From: Paracyclopina nana
Lineage: Eukaryota; Arthropoda; Copepoda; Cyclopoida; Cyclopettidae
NCBI GenBank assembly: GCA_019096065.1
Contig: JAGUCH010000002.1
Span: 7,700,501 to 7,764,500 of the forward strand
Length of the DNA: 64,000 nucleotides
Direction of reading: 5' to 3'
Below the pieces are notes generated by a model. That model was not told the DNA's origin. It worked only from the letters and a program-made list of their open reading frames with translations, and ran no database searches. Of this stretch, positions 31,303 through 41,727 are shown piece by piece. The stretch's first letter is position 1, and each line of letters starts with the position of its first letter. A program made the translations under genes and the position numbers.

Positions 31303-32745
31303 TCACAATTCACCCTCTCCCTCTAACTTCCATGCGACCCCTTTCCTTCCTTCGACAGCTAATGAGGGTTTAGATTCGCCAAGCTTTTGCTCAAGCCCCT
31401 GCCAAGATCTTTGGCTCAGGAATTCTCCACCTCCTTTGTTGTGCAAGCTTGTCACTCTTCGGTCTTGAACAGCCAGAGCATTATCAGTTTCAAGGCCAGC
31501 ATCCTCTTCAGAAACTCGTGCTTTTCCACTGATGAGAGAGACGTCTCCCGCTTCATTGTTTGCTTTTTTGAACTCAAAAAATGCCTTTCCTTCAGGTAGT
31601 ATGTCACGATAATTGGCATGAAAATCTCCAGTCCACTCGCGAGCACTGTTGAGAGCAACATCCAACTCAAACGGTGTTATGATGGGCCGCAAAAACTCCT
31701 TCGAATCTACAAGGGAGGCCTCTGGGCAGCCAACCAACACAAAAACATCAATTTCGGGGAAATTGGCTAGCTTTGGCACATTAGGTTTCCCCACTAGGAA
31801 AGTGTAAGCCTTCTTCCCTGAAGCCTTGATGGTGGACATTAGTTGGTCGATAACTTGAATATACCTTGAAGCACCGAGGGTACCAACGACAATGCCAATA
31901 CGCTCGGCATCCTTGGTCTTCTCAACCAAAAAGTAGCGCTTCATTAGAGCTTTGCCAACATTGATTCCGCTTTCCACAATAACCTCCAATTTTGGATCGT
32001 AAATGTAGAGTGGGCAATGTGTCCTTGTTAACGCTATGAGGGTAGCAAAGTTGTCATTGGCACCTACGTACAAGATCTTCCATTTTTCTGCTTTGTTTAA
32101 GATATCAAGGGGCCAAATTCTGCCACATTCTACCAATAAGTCGGTTGCATCATCTTTTTCTGATAAAGGGGGATGAGGCGTGCAAACGGTAATATTTTCC
32201 GGATAGTCGAGATCTTTCAGTGCATGGTGGTACTGAACATCGTATACCAACGCAATTCTTTCATTGGCTGAGCAGAGTTTGGACGTCAGCGTAGAAATAA
32301 ACTCAACAACGTTGATGGGAAGAACCGTGAAGATGTACAGAACAGGCAATCTGTGTGTTGGAGTAAGGCATGCATGGCCAAAATGAATGACCCCATCTGC
32401 TCCAATGTGCTCAGCTGCAATTTCATCCACACAGCACTCACCATAGGAGGTATCACCTAACACAGCAACTCTAGGAAGGACAGTATTCGTTATGCTACTT
32501 GTAGTTTTACGCTATTAGCATTACTTGTCACCAAGTTGAGCTTCAATAGCAAAAGCCACTTCTGGGGAGTAAGCCATGAGAGAGTCAGGAAATTGAAGTG
32601 CGACATTTTTAAGCCCATGTTCTTTGATCCAATTTACGCATCGCTCAACTTCAAAGGCCTCGTCTATGCTTTGAATAGACGGCTCTGTATCTGCGTCTAT
32701 GGACCTTTCAATGACCTTATCACTTGCACTAAAAGCAACAGCCAT
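31303..32745 (-). CDS. Dph2: Diphthamide biosynthesis protein 2
   Basis: Exons complement(32525..32745, 31303..32470) give 462 aa. With DPH1 it forms the radical-SAM-like Fe-S enzyme that starts diphthamide synthesis on elongation factor 2. Visible blocks: VALQFPDSL, VAVLGDTSYGECCVDEIAAEHIGADGVIHFGHACL (first cluster cysteine region), YDPKLEVIVE, RYFLVEKTKDAERIGIVVGTLG and VFVLVGCPE. The start is taken as MAVAF at 32745. Immediately upstream, TTTTCCTTGCAG looks like a 5'-UTR intron acceptor, so the in-frame ATG at 32772 would be intronic. The C-terminal ~90 residues are lineage-specific. Confidence 0.94.
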
Positions 32746-32871
32746 GTTATCTGCAAGGAAAAATGAAAGCAAAATTTGTGAATCGCATTCCGAGGTGGGA
32801 TAAGCTTAAGCACGTAGCATGTCAGCAACAACAGTCATAAGCACACCGAGATATGTTTGCTTTTGTTTGCT

Positions 32872-33870
32872 TCACCAAAAATCGACATCTTCTAGATTAA
32901 TATCTGGACCACTTTTCCACCCGAAAGACACACAATAATGTTCGAAAAGTTGGTTGACTAGCTCTCGTTCATCCAGAAACTCAATTTTTTCGACTCTGTC
33001 CACTTCACTGCGGGGAAGGAGGCTGTAAATTTCATTCATAGTCCAGCACACAGCGTTGTGCCAGCCAGCGGACACAAGTCGATGAATGTGGGAGTTCTTG
33101 TCCCTGCAGGCTTCAATACCAGGTAACGAGCAACCTCTTTGGCTCAGATTATCCATCATAACTTGGCCAAATTTGTCACAAATATTCAATTGCTCGTGAT
33201 TGATCAGAGCTAGCGATGAGTGAAATTTGGTGGTGGCCCATTGCAAAAATGACGTAGTTTTCGTGGGATCAATGTAGACTAGAACGCATTCGGCGATGAA
33301 GATTGTGGGGAGGTTGTAGTCAAACCCCCCGCATTCGCTTAATTTCTTTTCTAGAGTGTTGAGGTCGGTGAAATTAGCTGCGACAACGTGGTATTTCAGG
33401 CTGTGCAAATCCGTGCGGCTAAATTTGACTTCTTCGTTTCCATCCCCAGCAACTTTTGCGATGAGCTGCTTGGACCTTCGAACTGCCATGCATTTTCGAG
33501 CAGAGACTTCTAGCAGGTCAATATCAACGAAACTATTGAGTATTTTACTTCTCGAGGATTGGTCAAGGTGATCAAGCAGCCGCCAAAACAGAGTATCGTA
33601 GCCTGCACCTAAATTGACCACTTGGACTTTGGTCTTTGCGCCAGTGACTTCACAAATGTGATCAATTGTTCTCGTAAGCAAATTCCAAACAGCAGATATT
33701 CGAGTATAATAGCCAAGGTGGATCTCAGGGGCTTTTCTGGGCTCTCCAGAGGAGGAACGAGGAACAAAAGCGCTCAGGTATGGATCCTTCCAGTATCCCA
33801 AAGCAACTGCACTCTGCTTGCAATTGCTCGCATCGTCGTTCGTTCGCTGCACACTTTCCTCATCGCACAT
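32872..33870 (-). CDS. Lcmt1: Leucine carboxyl methyltransferase 1
   Basis: Intronless, 332 aa, the usual family length. LCMT1 methylates the C-terminal leucine of the PP2A catalytic subunit and so controls assembly of B subunits. Blocks: GYWKDPYLSAFVPR, PEIHLGYYTRISAV, the SAM-binding VQVVNLGAGYDTLFWRL, FVDIDL, HVVAANFTDL and FIAECVLVYI, then a C-terminal DERELVNQLFEHYCVSFGW. It lies head-to-head with maspardin (374 bp). Lack of introns in a region of multi-exon genes is a mild oddity but LCMT1 sequence is intact. Confidence 0.96.
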   Translation of the reverse strand: MCDEESVQRTNDDASNCKQSAVALGYWKDPYLSAFVPRSSSGEPRKAPEIHLGYYTRISAVWNLLTRTIDHICEVTGAKTKVQVVNLGAGYDTLFWRLLDHLDQSSRSKILNSFVDIDLLEVSARKCMAVRRSKQLIAKVAGDGNEEVKFSRTDLHSLKYHVVAANFTDLNTLEKKLSECGGFDYNLPTIFIAECVLVYIDPTKTTSFLQWATTKFHSSLALINHEQLNICDKFGQVMMDNLSQRGCSLPGIEACRDKNSHIHRLVSAGWHNAVCWTMNEIYSLLPRSEVDRVEKIEFLDERELVNQLFEHYCVSFGWKSGPDINLEDVDFW

Positions 33871-34244
33871 GATTTCTGTTGCCTGTTGTGATATCCCAAG
33901 AGTTTATTATGATTCAGGTTGAGCGATCGAGAACAGACTCGACCTACATAAATGAGATTCTCTTTTGGGAGTTTTTCTTCTTTTTTGAATTATTAGGGAC
34001 TTTGGTATTCGCAATTCTGTCATATATTTTCTGCAGTACTTTGATTTAGCTTAGTAAGTAAATTTTATGGTTAAATAAAGGAGGAAAATTAATTCAGAAG
34101 AAGTTTCACTAGCCTGAAAAAGCATGACCCACTCTTTGACATTCTTTGTGTGTTTGCTGGTCAAGGGCTCATTTTTCTTCCTTCTTTTGGCAACGTTAAT
34201 GTATATCTTCTTCATTGGGTTTTTGTTAAGTTTAATGGGAAAGA
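33871..34244. promoter_or_regulatory. Divergent spacer, LCMT1 / maspardin
   Basis: 374 bp AT-rich spacer containing both promoters. No TATA box at a fitting distance from either start. No ORF. Confidence 0.45.
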
Positions 34245-35272
34245 ATGAGATCAGAATTGTCAATGTCGCCGGAGTACAAAAGCTTTCGTGGAAGTGTAGC
34301 TCTTCGTAGGCTGTCGGTTGATGAGGACAGTCCTGACAAAGTAAGATCTTATTTCACACTTTTCATGCTCCTGATGAGTAACACCTGCTTCATTTCATGA
34401 AAGGTTTGGAATATGTTTGACAGTGGCCCAAGAGATCAAACTTGTCCTGTTGTCTTTTTACCCCCACTGTCTGGTACTGCGGACGTCCATTTTTTACAAT
34501 GCTTGGCTCTCAGTGGGAAAAACGTCAGAGCAATTTCAGTATGGTTGTAGCCTATTCATTTTAATTTGCTTGATATTTTGCCGTCGTTAAGGTCGATTAT
34601 CCTCCATATTGGTCCATCAATGACTGGTGTGAAGCTTTTCGTCGACTCCTCGACGAGTTGCAGGTCGAGAAGGTACACTTGTATGGTACTGGGCTGGGAG
34701 GTTTTCTAGCCCAAAAGTTTGCTGAGGCCACTCATTCGTGCCCCAGAGTAGCATCATTGATATTATGCAATACTTTCATCGATACTACAGTCTTCAGATA
34801 CTCAGAGCAAGCTTCCGTGTAAGTAAATAGTTGTCACCAATTGTAGCCTTGAAGGCATTTTACGTGCAACAGGTTTTGGATGTACCCAAACACAGTCCTC
34901 AAATCAATGGCGATGGGAGCACTTAATGGGAAAAAATCGGAACCTCAAATTGCAAAAGCAGTCGACTTCTTGGGGGAGAGGCTCGAAACTCTAAGCCAGA
35001 CAGAAATGGCCTCAAGATTGACTTTAAACTGTACTCCTGATTGTGTCTTGCCTCACAAAGTCAGCGATCTGTTTGTCACCGTCATCAATTGTTGGGATGA
35101 GTGCTCCATTACAGAGTCTGTGCGAAATAAGCTTCTCGATTGCTACCCAAATGCAAAAGTTGCCCATTTGAAGGAAGGAGGCAACTTTCCCTTTTTAAGC
35201 AGAAGTGATGAAGTTAATCTGCATATTTTGGTGCGTTCATTAGCAAATATTGCAACAACTAAATGCATCTAA
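34245..35272 (+). CDS. Spg21: Maspardin (SPG21) homolog, alpha/beta-hydrolase-fold protein
   Basis: Exons 34245..34340, 34404..34538, 34592..34818 and 34873..35272 give 285 aa. Maspardin is an endosome/trans-Golgi alpha/beta-hydrolase-fold protein thought to be non-enzymatic; human loss causes Mast syndrome. Blocks: SPEYKSFRGSVALRRL, VVFLPPLSGTADV, VDYPPYWSINDWCEAFRRLLDEL, VHLYGTGLGGFLAQKFAEATHSCPRV, LILCNTF, MASRLTLNC and AHLKEGGNFPFLSRSDEVNL. The nucleophile-elbow position reads GTGLGG, lacking the serine of active hydrolases. Introns are 53-63 nt and all phases join. The C-terminus is shorter than the human tail. Confidence 0.95.
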
Positions 35273-35499
35273 CTAGACAAGATTCTTATTTTTTCAGATT
35301 CACTTAAGAAAATTTGAAACAGGTGCATAAGCGGAAAAAATGTGATAATCCACTTTGAAATGTTACAAATATGAAAAATTTATCTTAGTATATTTTTTAC
35401 AATAAAAAGCAAGTTCCAAGGAATGTATGTTGCTCTAGCTACAATTGTCAGTGCGCTTGCTGAAGGTAATCTGAGAGCCGCTGAGGTAAACTTAGAGGG

Positions 35500-35508
35500 A
35501 ACCGGTTT
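35500..35508. promoter_or_regulatory. AACCGGTTT motif upstream of GILT-1
   Basis: A palindromic Grainyhead-type string 60 nt before the GILT-1 start. The same string lies 73 nt before the GILT-2 start at 56973-56981. Confidence 0.4.
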
Positions 35509-35559
35509 ACTCCTATCTTGTACATCCAGATGATCAGTAACTCATACGCGCTCATCAGG

Positions 35560-36234
35560 ATGGGTACTTCTTTGAGGTATTTAACTATCTGTCTTCTGGC
35601 TGCGTATGGCAATGGAAAAATTATCTATTCTTCAAAGCCAGTCCAAGTTGATCTTTTCTATGAAGCTCTGTGCCCTGGTTGCACCAAGTTTGTTACCGCT
35701 CAACTCTTCCCAACCTGGAAAGAACTTGGGGATAGCGGAATCATAAGCGTGTCATTGTACCCTTTTGGAAACGCCAGAGAAAGCCAGCTGCCTAATGGTA
35801 CGTACCAATATACTTGTCAACATGGAGAAGAAGAATGCGAAGGAAACAAAATCGAAGCTTGCATTATCAAAAATGAGAACTTTCAACCGGATGAATACCT
35901 TCCCAAGATTGCTTGCATGGAGAGCAAAGTCCAAGACGGCGATTCAGTGGATGATGCATTTACCAAGTGCAGCCTTCCTGCTAAAATCAAAGATTGCGCT
36001 AATGGACAAGAAGGATCTAGGCTAATGCATAAAATTGCTCTTCGAACCGCTGCATTGACCCCTCCACACACGTACGTTCCTTGGATAGTTTTTAATGGAG
36101 TGCATTCCGAGGCTTACAATGACGAAGCTTTTACTGACCTACTCAAGCTAGTGTGCAGCTTGTACAAAGGGGCAGACAAGCCCAAATCATGCTATCCAAC
36201 TGATCTCAGAAAATGCTATCGAAATGACATATAA
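35560..36234 (+). CDS. GILT-like lysosomal thiol reductase, copy 1
   Basis: 224 aa from ATG 35560, chosen because MGTSLRYLTICLLAAYGNG is a signal peptide; an in-frame ATG at 35530 adds ten residues. GILT enzymes reduce disulfides in endolysosomes and act in insect immunity. The active site is CPGC (in FYEALCPGCTKFV) and the family signature CQHGEEECEGN is present, followed by paired cysteines and TYVPWIVFNG. Single exon. It is a close paralog of the copy at 57046. AATAAA at 36240-36245 immediately follows the stop. The C-terminal CYPTDLRKCYRNDI tail is extra relative to copy 2. Confidence 0.95.
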   Translation: MGTSLRYLTICLLAAYGNGKIIYSSKPVQVDLFYEALCPGCTKFVTAQLFPTWKELGDSGIISVSLYPFGNARESQLPNGTYQYTCQHGEEECEGNKIEACIIKNENFQPDEYLPKIACMESKVQDGDSVDDAFTKCSLPAKIKDCANGQEGSRLMHKIALRTAALTPPHTYVPWIVFNGVHSEAYNDEAFTDLLKLVCSLYKGADKPKSCYPTDLRKCYRNDI

Positions 36235-37261
36235 CACCGCAATAAAAAATTAATATCGTTAAATTCCCTTTTCACAATTTAGGTAGGTGTTCTGAGCAGG
36301 TGAGCCAATACATGGCCGACTTGGATTATTTTAGCGGGGATTAGCGCGATTTAGCGCGCTCTGCACTGTATTAAAAAACATTCTTTCACAGCCTAGGGAA
36401 ATGCAAAAGAATATATTTTTCAAAGATGGCACTTGAAACAACTATGACCCAACCAGAAATTTTCCTAGGTTTCCTGCATGAACGTGCTAAAACTCAACAC
36501 TGAGGTCATGTTGCTATATTATAACTACTGTACCTCGATCCTATTGTATAAAATAAGTCAAAGGTGAAAAGGCACATTGGCTGTTTTTACTTTGACTGAT
36601 TTTCTTGCGTGTTCTGGTAAAAATGCACTTTTTGAAAAAGGCACAGGTTCCTTAATTCTTAGCTGCTATAGGGAATGACAGGAAAGGAAAAAATCAATCG
36701 CTGCGCCCTCTGTAAGTAATTTTGCCAAGTATTTTCCTTATTGTGAAGCATGAGAAAAGTACTTGCTCTCTTAATTTATGGCAAAACTAAGAGTATTCTC
36801 TTTTACATAAACTTTGGATTTATGAAAAAACTTGAGAAAACCAAAAGTATCAAGAAAAACTAAAAAAACTGATTTATTATTGATTTATTATTGGCGGTTT
36901 GGAATTATTTTTCTTAGTCCTGCCCAGAGACTTATATAACAAGAGAAGTGCAACTGGGCGAGGCCTATAGGGGTGCGTTTGCAGATCTGCTGCACGCCCT
37001 AAAAGAGACTACAATGGAATTTTGGTGGCGGCTGCATGAATTTGGGCCGTAGCAGACTTTTGGTTGCTAATAACCCTGAAATGAGTCCACTTAGCCAAAA
37101 TAGCCCGCTGACTATTTTATTAGAACAGCTGACCCAAATGTTTTCAAAATCACTTGTAGCACTTGGCGCACGCTCGCGTGCATTGAAAATGCAAGAAGTA
37201 GCACTTCTCTTTCTATATAAGTCTCTGGTCATGCCCAATATCCATCGGAATTATGTTTGTG
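36235..37261. other. Non-coding interval, GILT-1 to satellite block
   Basis: 1.03 kb of AT-rich sequence with no gene. It contains a small inverted-repeat element at 36924-37228 and GCGCGATTTAGCGCGCT-like text near 36344-36360. Confidence 0.45.
36924..37228. mobile_element. MITE-like element with 28-bp terminal inverted repeats
   Basis: The arms 36924-36951 and 37201-37228 are reverse complements with 26 of 28 matches (CCAGAGACTTATATA...GAGAAGTGC). The ~305-bp body has no transposase. A target-site duplication is not evident. It abuts the satellite block. Confidence 0.6.
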
Positions 37262-37395
37262 GCGGTACATACTAAATACCGCAACCAAATGCACCGAAAC
37301 GCACCAAATAGCACCGAAACGCACCGAAACGCACCCAATAGCACCATACTAAAAACCGCACCCAATAAACCCAAAACAAAACTAAACATTGGAAA
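37262..37395. repeat. Left outer flank: GCACCGAAAC-type short repeats
   Basis: About seven copies of a 10-17-bp motif (GCACCGAAAC, GCACCCAATA) followed by CCATACTAAAAACCGCACC and an A/C-rich tail. It is mirrored in reverse orientation at 55385-55460. Confidence 0.65.
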
Positions 37396-37499
37396 GAACA
37401 TAAAAGTCTGCAAAAAAAATTGATAGCTAGGTTGAAAATAAAGATCTAACATCCAAATCATGATGAGTTGTCAAACTTGAAAATCTTGGCAACCAATTT

Positions 37500-38487
37500 T
37501 GGTAAAAACTAGGCTATGATTTAAAAATATACTTAAAGGCATCTCAAGGTCCAAAAGCTGATTGGACCTCATGAGTTAGGTCCCAAGGAGTCCAAAACTG
37601 GTCCTAACTCAAAAACTTCACTACATGGTGCGTTTGGCTAGAGCCAAAAAACGCGAAAACGCACCCATAGTAATTATAACCAAGCTATGAGGCAAAATTA
37701 CTTTGAGGCATCTCTAAGTCCAAAAGCTGATTGGACCTCATGAGTTAGGTCCCATGGAGTCCAAAACTGGTCCTAACTCAAAAACTTTGCTACATGGTGC
37801 GTTTGGCTAGAGCCGAAAAACGCGAAAACACATCCATAGTAATGAAAACCAGGCTATGAGGCAAAAACTACTTTGAGGCATCTCTAAGTCCAAAAGCTGA
37901 TTGGACCTCATGAGTTAGGTCCCATGGAGTCCAAAACTGGTCCTAACTCAAAAACTTTGCTACATGGTGCGTTTGGCTAGAGCCAAAAAACGCGAAAACG
38001 CACCCATAGTAGTAAAACAAGCTATGAGGCAAAAATTACTTTGAGGCATCTCTAAGTCCAAAAGCTAATTGGACCTCATGAGTTAGGTCCCAAGGAGTCC
38101 AAAACTTGTCCTAACTCAAAAACTTTGCTACATGGTGCGTTTGGCTAGAGCCAAAAAACGCGAAAACGCACAAATAGTAATAAAAACCAGGCTATGAGGC
38201 AAAAACTACTTTGAGGCATCTCTAGGTCCAAAAGCTGATTGGACCTCATGAGTAAGGTCCCAAGGAGTCCAAAACTGGTCCTAACTCAAAAACTTTGCTA
38301 CATGGTGCGTTTGGCTAGAGCCGAAAAACGCGAAAACGCACCCATAGTAATGAAAACCAGGCTATGAGGCAAAAATTACTTTGAGGCATCTCTAGGTCCA
38401 AAAGCTAATGGACCTCATGAGTTAGGTCCCAAGAAGTCCAAAACTGGTCCTAACTCAAAAACTTCACTACATGGTGCGTTTGGCTAG
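37500..38487 (+). repeat. Satellite array, left part (~170-bp units)
   Basis: About 5.8 units. The marker GGCATCTCTA recurs at 37707, 37877, 38045, 38215 and 38385 (168-170 bp). Each unit contains two inverted repeats: GGACCT...AGGTCC around CATGAGTT, and GGTGCGTTT...AAACGCACC. The first unit is degenerate, as expected at an array edge. Confidence 0.92.
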
Positions 38488-38701
38488 TGAAGAAAGTTAT
38501 TTTGTATTTGAATTTTCCCGCCCCTGATTATGTAAAATCAGCTAACGCATCGTCAGCTCAATAAACCGCAGTCACGTTTTGTTTATCACATAGTAAAGTT
38601 GTATTACTTTCACTCATCGTTCAATCTGAGTTAGCGCTCTCTTGGCAATCGTCGGCAACATCTCTCCAAACGTAGCATTCTTGGAGCAGATCTTCCTTTC
38701 A
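38488..38701 (+). repeat. 5' LTR (214 bp)
   Basis: Starts TGAAGAAAG and ends CTTTCA. Identical by eye to 47829-48042. Contains AATAAA at 38560. Confidence 0.93.
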
Positions 38702-38709
38702 TGGCGCCC
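38702..38709 (+). other. Primer-binding site
   Basis: TGGCGCCC directly follows the 5' LTR. It is complementary to the 3' end of a tRNA ending GGGCGCCA, the end carried by animal tRNA-Lys(UUU). Only these eight bases match, so primer identity is tentative. Confidence 0.6.
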
Positions 38710-39232
38710 AAGTGAACAACAGGTGAACCAAGACAATTTTCCTGAGATTCTCAAATCACACTCATACCGCACTAGCCACACACACGCTAAACCCAGAATT
38801 TGAAACAAAAAGAGTCATAGACTAAAGTTTCGAATTCAAACCCACGAATCCAAAGCAAAAAGAGTCACGTACTAACGCGTTGGATTCCCCACTGACAATT
38901 TCTCTCGAGCCAAAAGTAGTTTTGACCCGGACGAAATTCACCCATATTGAAAGTCTTTAGAATTACGACGAGCGGATCAAAGCTTAGCCAACAGAAGTGA
39001 TCCAATCACGAAATTCATCATTCTAAAAGACATTTCTATTTACAGACAAACATCAAAAAGAAGCCTCACAAACAGCGGATGCTTCTCATTACGACGTCAC
39101 CACGAAATCCAAAGGACAATATTGAAGATAATCGTCATCCTCAAGCTACAATACATTGTCATTACTAAAACCTAACTCTGTACACAGATCACGATAATAA
39201 AAGTCAAATTCTAATAGCCCAATCATTACAAC
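38710..39232 (+). other. Retroelement 5' leader
   Basis: 523 bp untranslated leader between primer site and gag. A segment with AAAAAGAGTCA occurs twice (about 38807 and 38857). No ORF. Confidence 0.6.
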
Positions 39233-41713
39233 ATGGCCGCTAACTATCCATCAGACAGCGAATTCGAAGTCGCAAACTGGAACGAGCTCGAAACCGAAGC
39301 AAAAGGGTTGATCTCCGAGGTACAATCAAAAATATCGGAATGGAGTAAAACTAGCCCAAAAGACATGATCAAGGACACGAAGAAATACATACAGGAAATG
39401 CTAGACGCTAGAAAATCAGCTCAACAAGCCCAAATCCTGATCTCTGCCATATACGCAGCCAGAGCTGACAACGATGAAGAATCAGACATCATCATCGATC
39501 ATGCTCAGAAGCTACAAGAAACATGGAACAAAATGAGACTCAGACTTAGAGTCTACAGCATGACAATCAGGAATCTACAGAAGCAAAAAGAAAAAGACAA
39601 TCCGGACAGCACACACCTGTCCTTTGCAGACTCTTCCTTCATGTACTCCATGGACGGAGGTCTTGACATCTCACGCATCTCCTTGAACACACAGGAGAAA
39701 TTCCTTACTGAAAAAGAAGTTCTGAGGTCAGATGAGACACCCAAAACTGCACCTCCACCACCACAATCAAACCCACCGAAACAGACTGGAACAAAACCAA
39801 AAGTCCCACAACCTAGCCAAGAACCCCCCAAAGACAACGAAAAAGATCCTCGCTTCGACAACCCTTATCAAAAAATGAAAGCTCAATACGAGGACATGAG
39901 ATCCACGCTCAAATCAATGGCTGAAAGCCAAACCGAACAAGACCAATTCAAAAACTACACAATCATGACGGAAAAACAAAAAGAGCTCGAAGACTTTGCC
40001 GCCCAAGCACGGGATGCACTCACTAAAAGCAAGTCAATCTCGGCTCAAGAGGCAGGCGGCTTCAAAGCTCACATCACGAGAATTACGAAATCAGCCAAAG
40101 AGCTCATTGACGAGCTCAAAAAGACGCTTCCGGAATGGAAGCCAAAACAAGCTGAATCTGAACTTCACAAAACTATGGAAGACTTGATGACCACACTCAA
40201 CGTCTCCAAAAATCCAAGCCCAGAACAAAAGACGCTAGCTGAATTAGTCCAACTATTCGATCAAAAAACCCAAGGCAACCCCACTCCGGGTCCCAATCAA
40301 CCTCCACCTCCAAATCCGGATCTTACAAATGAAGGAGATCAAATGGATCCGAATCCAAACAACATATCTAACAATGAACCACCAAGAAACTATAACAGAG
40401 GGAACGGACGAACCAGAGGCTCACAAAGAAACAGAGCACCCCGAAATGATCGCAATGATTTTTACATGCACGAGGCTGAAGACGAGGAACAATACATAAT
40501 AGTACAAACCCTCAAACACCCGTCAACCCGCAAACAAAGAAAAGCAGTCATCACTGAATGGTCTGACATCTACAAACGGGCTTTCCTACTGAGCCAAATA
40601 TATGATTCCAAAAAAGACCGAGCCCCCAAGGAAAACGAAATTCCAAAAACAAAGTTCAAAGGCAACGTTGGCGACTACGCTGACTTCAAAGAGAGATTCT
40701 TCATAAGGATCATCAAAAACACTGCCATCTCACCGGAACACAAAATGATGATGCTAATGGACAGCATTGAGGGCGAGCCAATGACTGAGCTCAAAAACCT
40801 CAAACCTTGGAATTTACAGAACCTCGCCAACGCCCTTGAAATCCTAGACAATCTATACGCAGACACAGAGGGACAACAGAGCTATCTGCTCAACAAAATT
40901 GCGCAACTGGACCCTCTAGACCACACAAAAAGAAAGTCACTATTGGATCACAAAACACTGATCAATGACTTGACTAGACACTTCCGAGAAGAAGCAACAC
41001 GCAGAGACTGCACTGCTGACATGGGCATAGAATCCATATTCTACATGATCAAGTGGAACAAAGACTCTCGCATGTCTTTCGAAACATACATTGAAAACAA
41101 GAACTTCAAGAAAAACATGGCCAGTCTCACCAAATTCATGGACTGGCACCTAAACCTAAGCAGGCAATTCTCATACGAAAAAGAACTAAAAGAGACAAAA
41201 ACAGGCAAAAAGATCGAAACGATCACACTATGCACCAATGAGGAAACAGAAACTGAAAATGAGTCTTACACAGACGACTCTGAATTGGATGAAGACAATG
41301 AAGACGAACTTCAATGCCTCTCAACAGCTGTCAAAGATCAAACAATGACAGAATGCCCCATTTGCAAAATAGCAAACCACTTACTTCCCAGGTGCAGAAC
41401 GTTCATGAAAATGTCAGCACAAGAAAAATATGAAAAGTGCCTGGCTTCGAAAGCATGCATGAGGTGTCTAGAATCCACACATATCAGACGCACTTGCACT
41501 GCCACAAAATGCAAACATTGCGGCAACCCTCATCACACACTGATGCACAAACACTTCGAGAACAGGCGAGCAGAACGATCCAACAAGGCAGTGAAGTCTG
41601 AACTAGAAGAAGTCAAAACAACTCTTGCTACAATCGCAAACTCGATGAAAAGTCTATCAGAAAGACAAACAGCTTTTTTAGAAAGCAGCCCAACAGACAG
41701 CGACCCCACATAA
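39233..41713 (+). CDS. Retroelement Gag polyprotein
   Basis: 826 aa. The N-terminal ~150 residues are helical/coiled. A Pro/Gln/Asn-rich, basic region follows (PPRNYNRGNGRTRGSQRNR at about 384-402), then a DUF1759-like domain (FKGNVGDYADFKERF at about 473-487, with LLNKIAQLDPLD) and finally a CCHC-like zinc-knuckle region from about residue 706 (CPICKIANHLLPRC, CMRCLESTHIRRTC, CKHCGNPHHTLMH). The frame is A-rich. It overlaps the open pol frame from 41602, and a slippery heptamer sits 31 nt before its TAA. No late-domain PPxY was seen in Gag. Confidence 0.92.
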   Translation: MAANYPSDSEFEVANWNELETEAKGLISEVQSKISEWSKTSPKDMIKDTKKYIQEMLDARKSAQQAQILISAIYAARADNDEESDIIIDHAQKLQETWNKMRLRLRVYSMTIRNLQKQKEKDNPDSTHLSFADSSFMYSMDGGLDISRISLNTQEKFLTEKEVLRSDETPKTAPPPPQSNPPKQTGTKPKVPQPSQEPPKDNEKDPRFDNPYQKMKAQYEDMRSTLKSMAESQTEQDQFKNYTIMTEKQKELEDFAAQARDALTKSKSISAQEAGGFKAHITRITKSAKELIDELKKTLPEWKPKQAESELHKTMEDLMTTLNVSKNPSPEQKTLAELVQLFDQKTQGNPTPGPNQPPPPNPDLTNEGDQMDPNPNNISNNEPPRNYNRGNGRTRGSQRNRAPRNDRNDFYMHEAEDEEQYIIVQTLKHPSTRKQRKAVITEWSDIYKRAFLLSQIYDSKKDRAPKENEIPKTKFKGNVGDYADFKERFFIRIIKNTAISPEHKMMMLMDSIEGEPMTELKNLKPWNLQNLANALEILDNLYADTEGQQSYLLNKIAQLDPLDHTKRKSLLDHKTLINDLTRHFREEATRRDCTADMGIESIFYMIKWNKDSRMSFETYIENKNFKKNMASLTKFMDWHLNLSRQFSYEKELKETKTGKKIETITLCTNEETETENESYTDDSELDEDNEDELQCLSTAVKDQTMTECPICKIANHLLPRCRTFMKMSAQEKYEKCLASKACMRCLESTHIRRTCTATKCKHCGNPHHTLMHKHFENRRAERSNKAVKSELEEVKTTLATIANSMKSLSERQTAFLESSPTDSDPT
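41674..41680 (+). promoter_or_regulatory. Candidate -1 ribosomal frameshift site (T TTT TTA)
   Basis: In the gag frame the codons read GCT TTT TTA, so the heptamer has the X XXY YYZ phasing used for -1 slippage. Pol is exactly in the -1 frame and open from 41602 through this site. A weak hairpin (CCAC at 41706 with GTGG at 41728) lies downstream. Confidence 0.7.
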
Positions 41714-41727
41714 ACCTTCCAAAAGAG

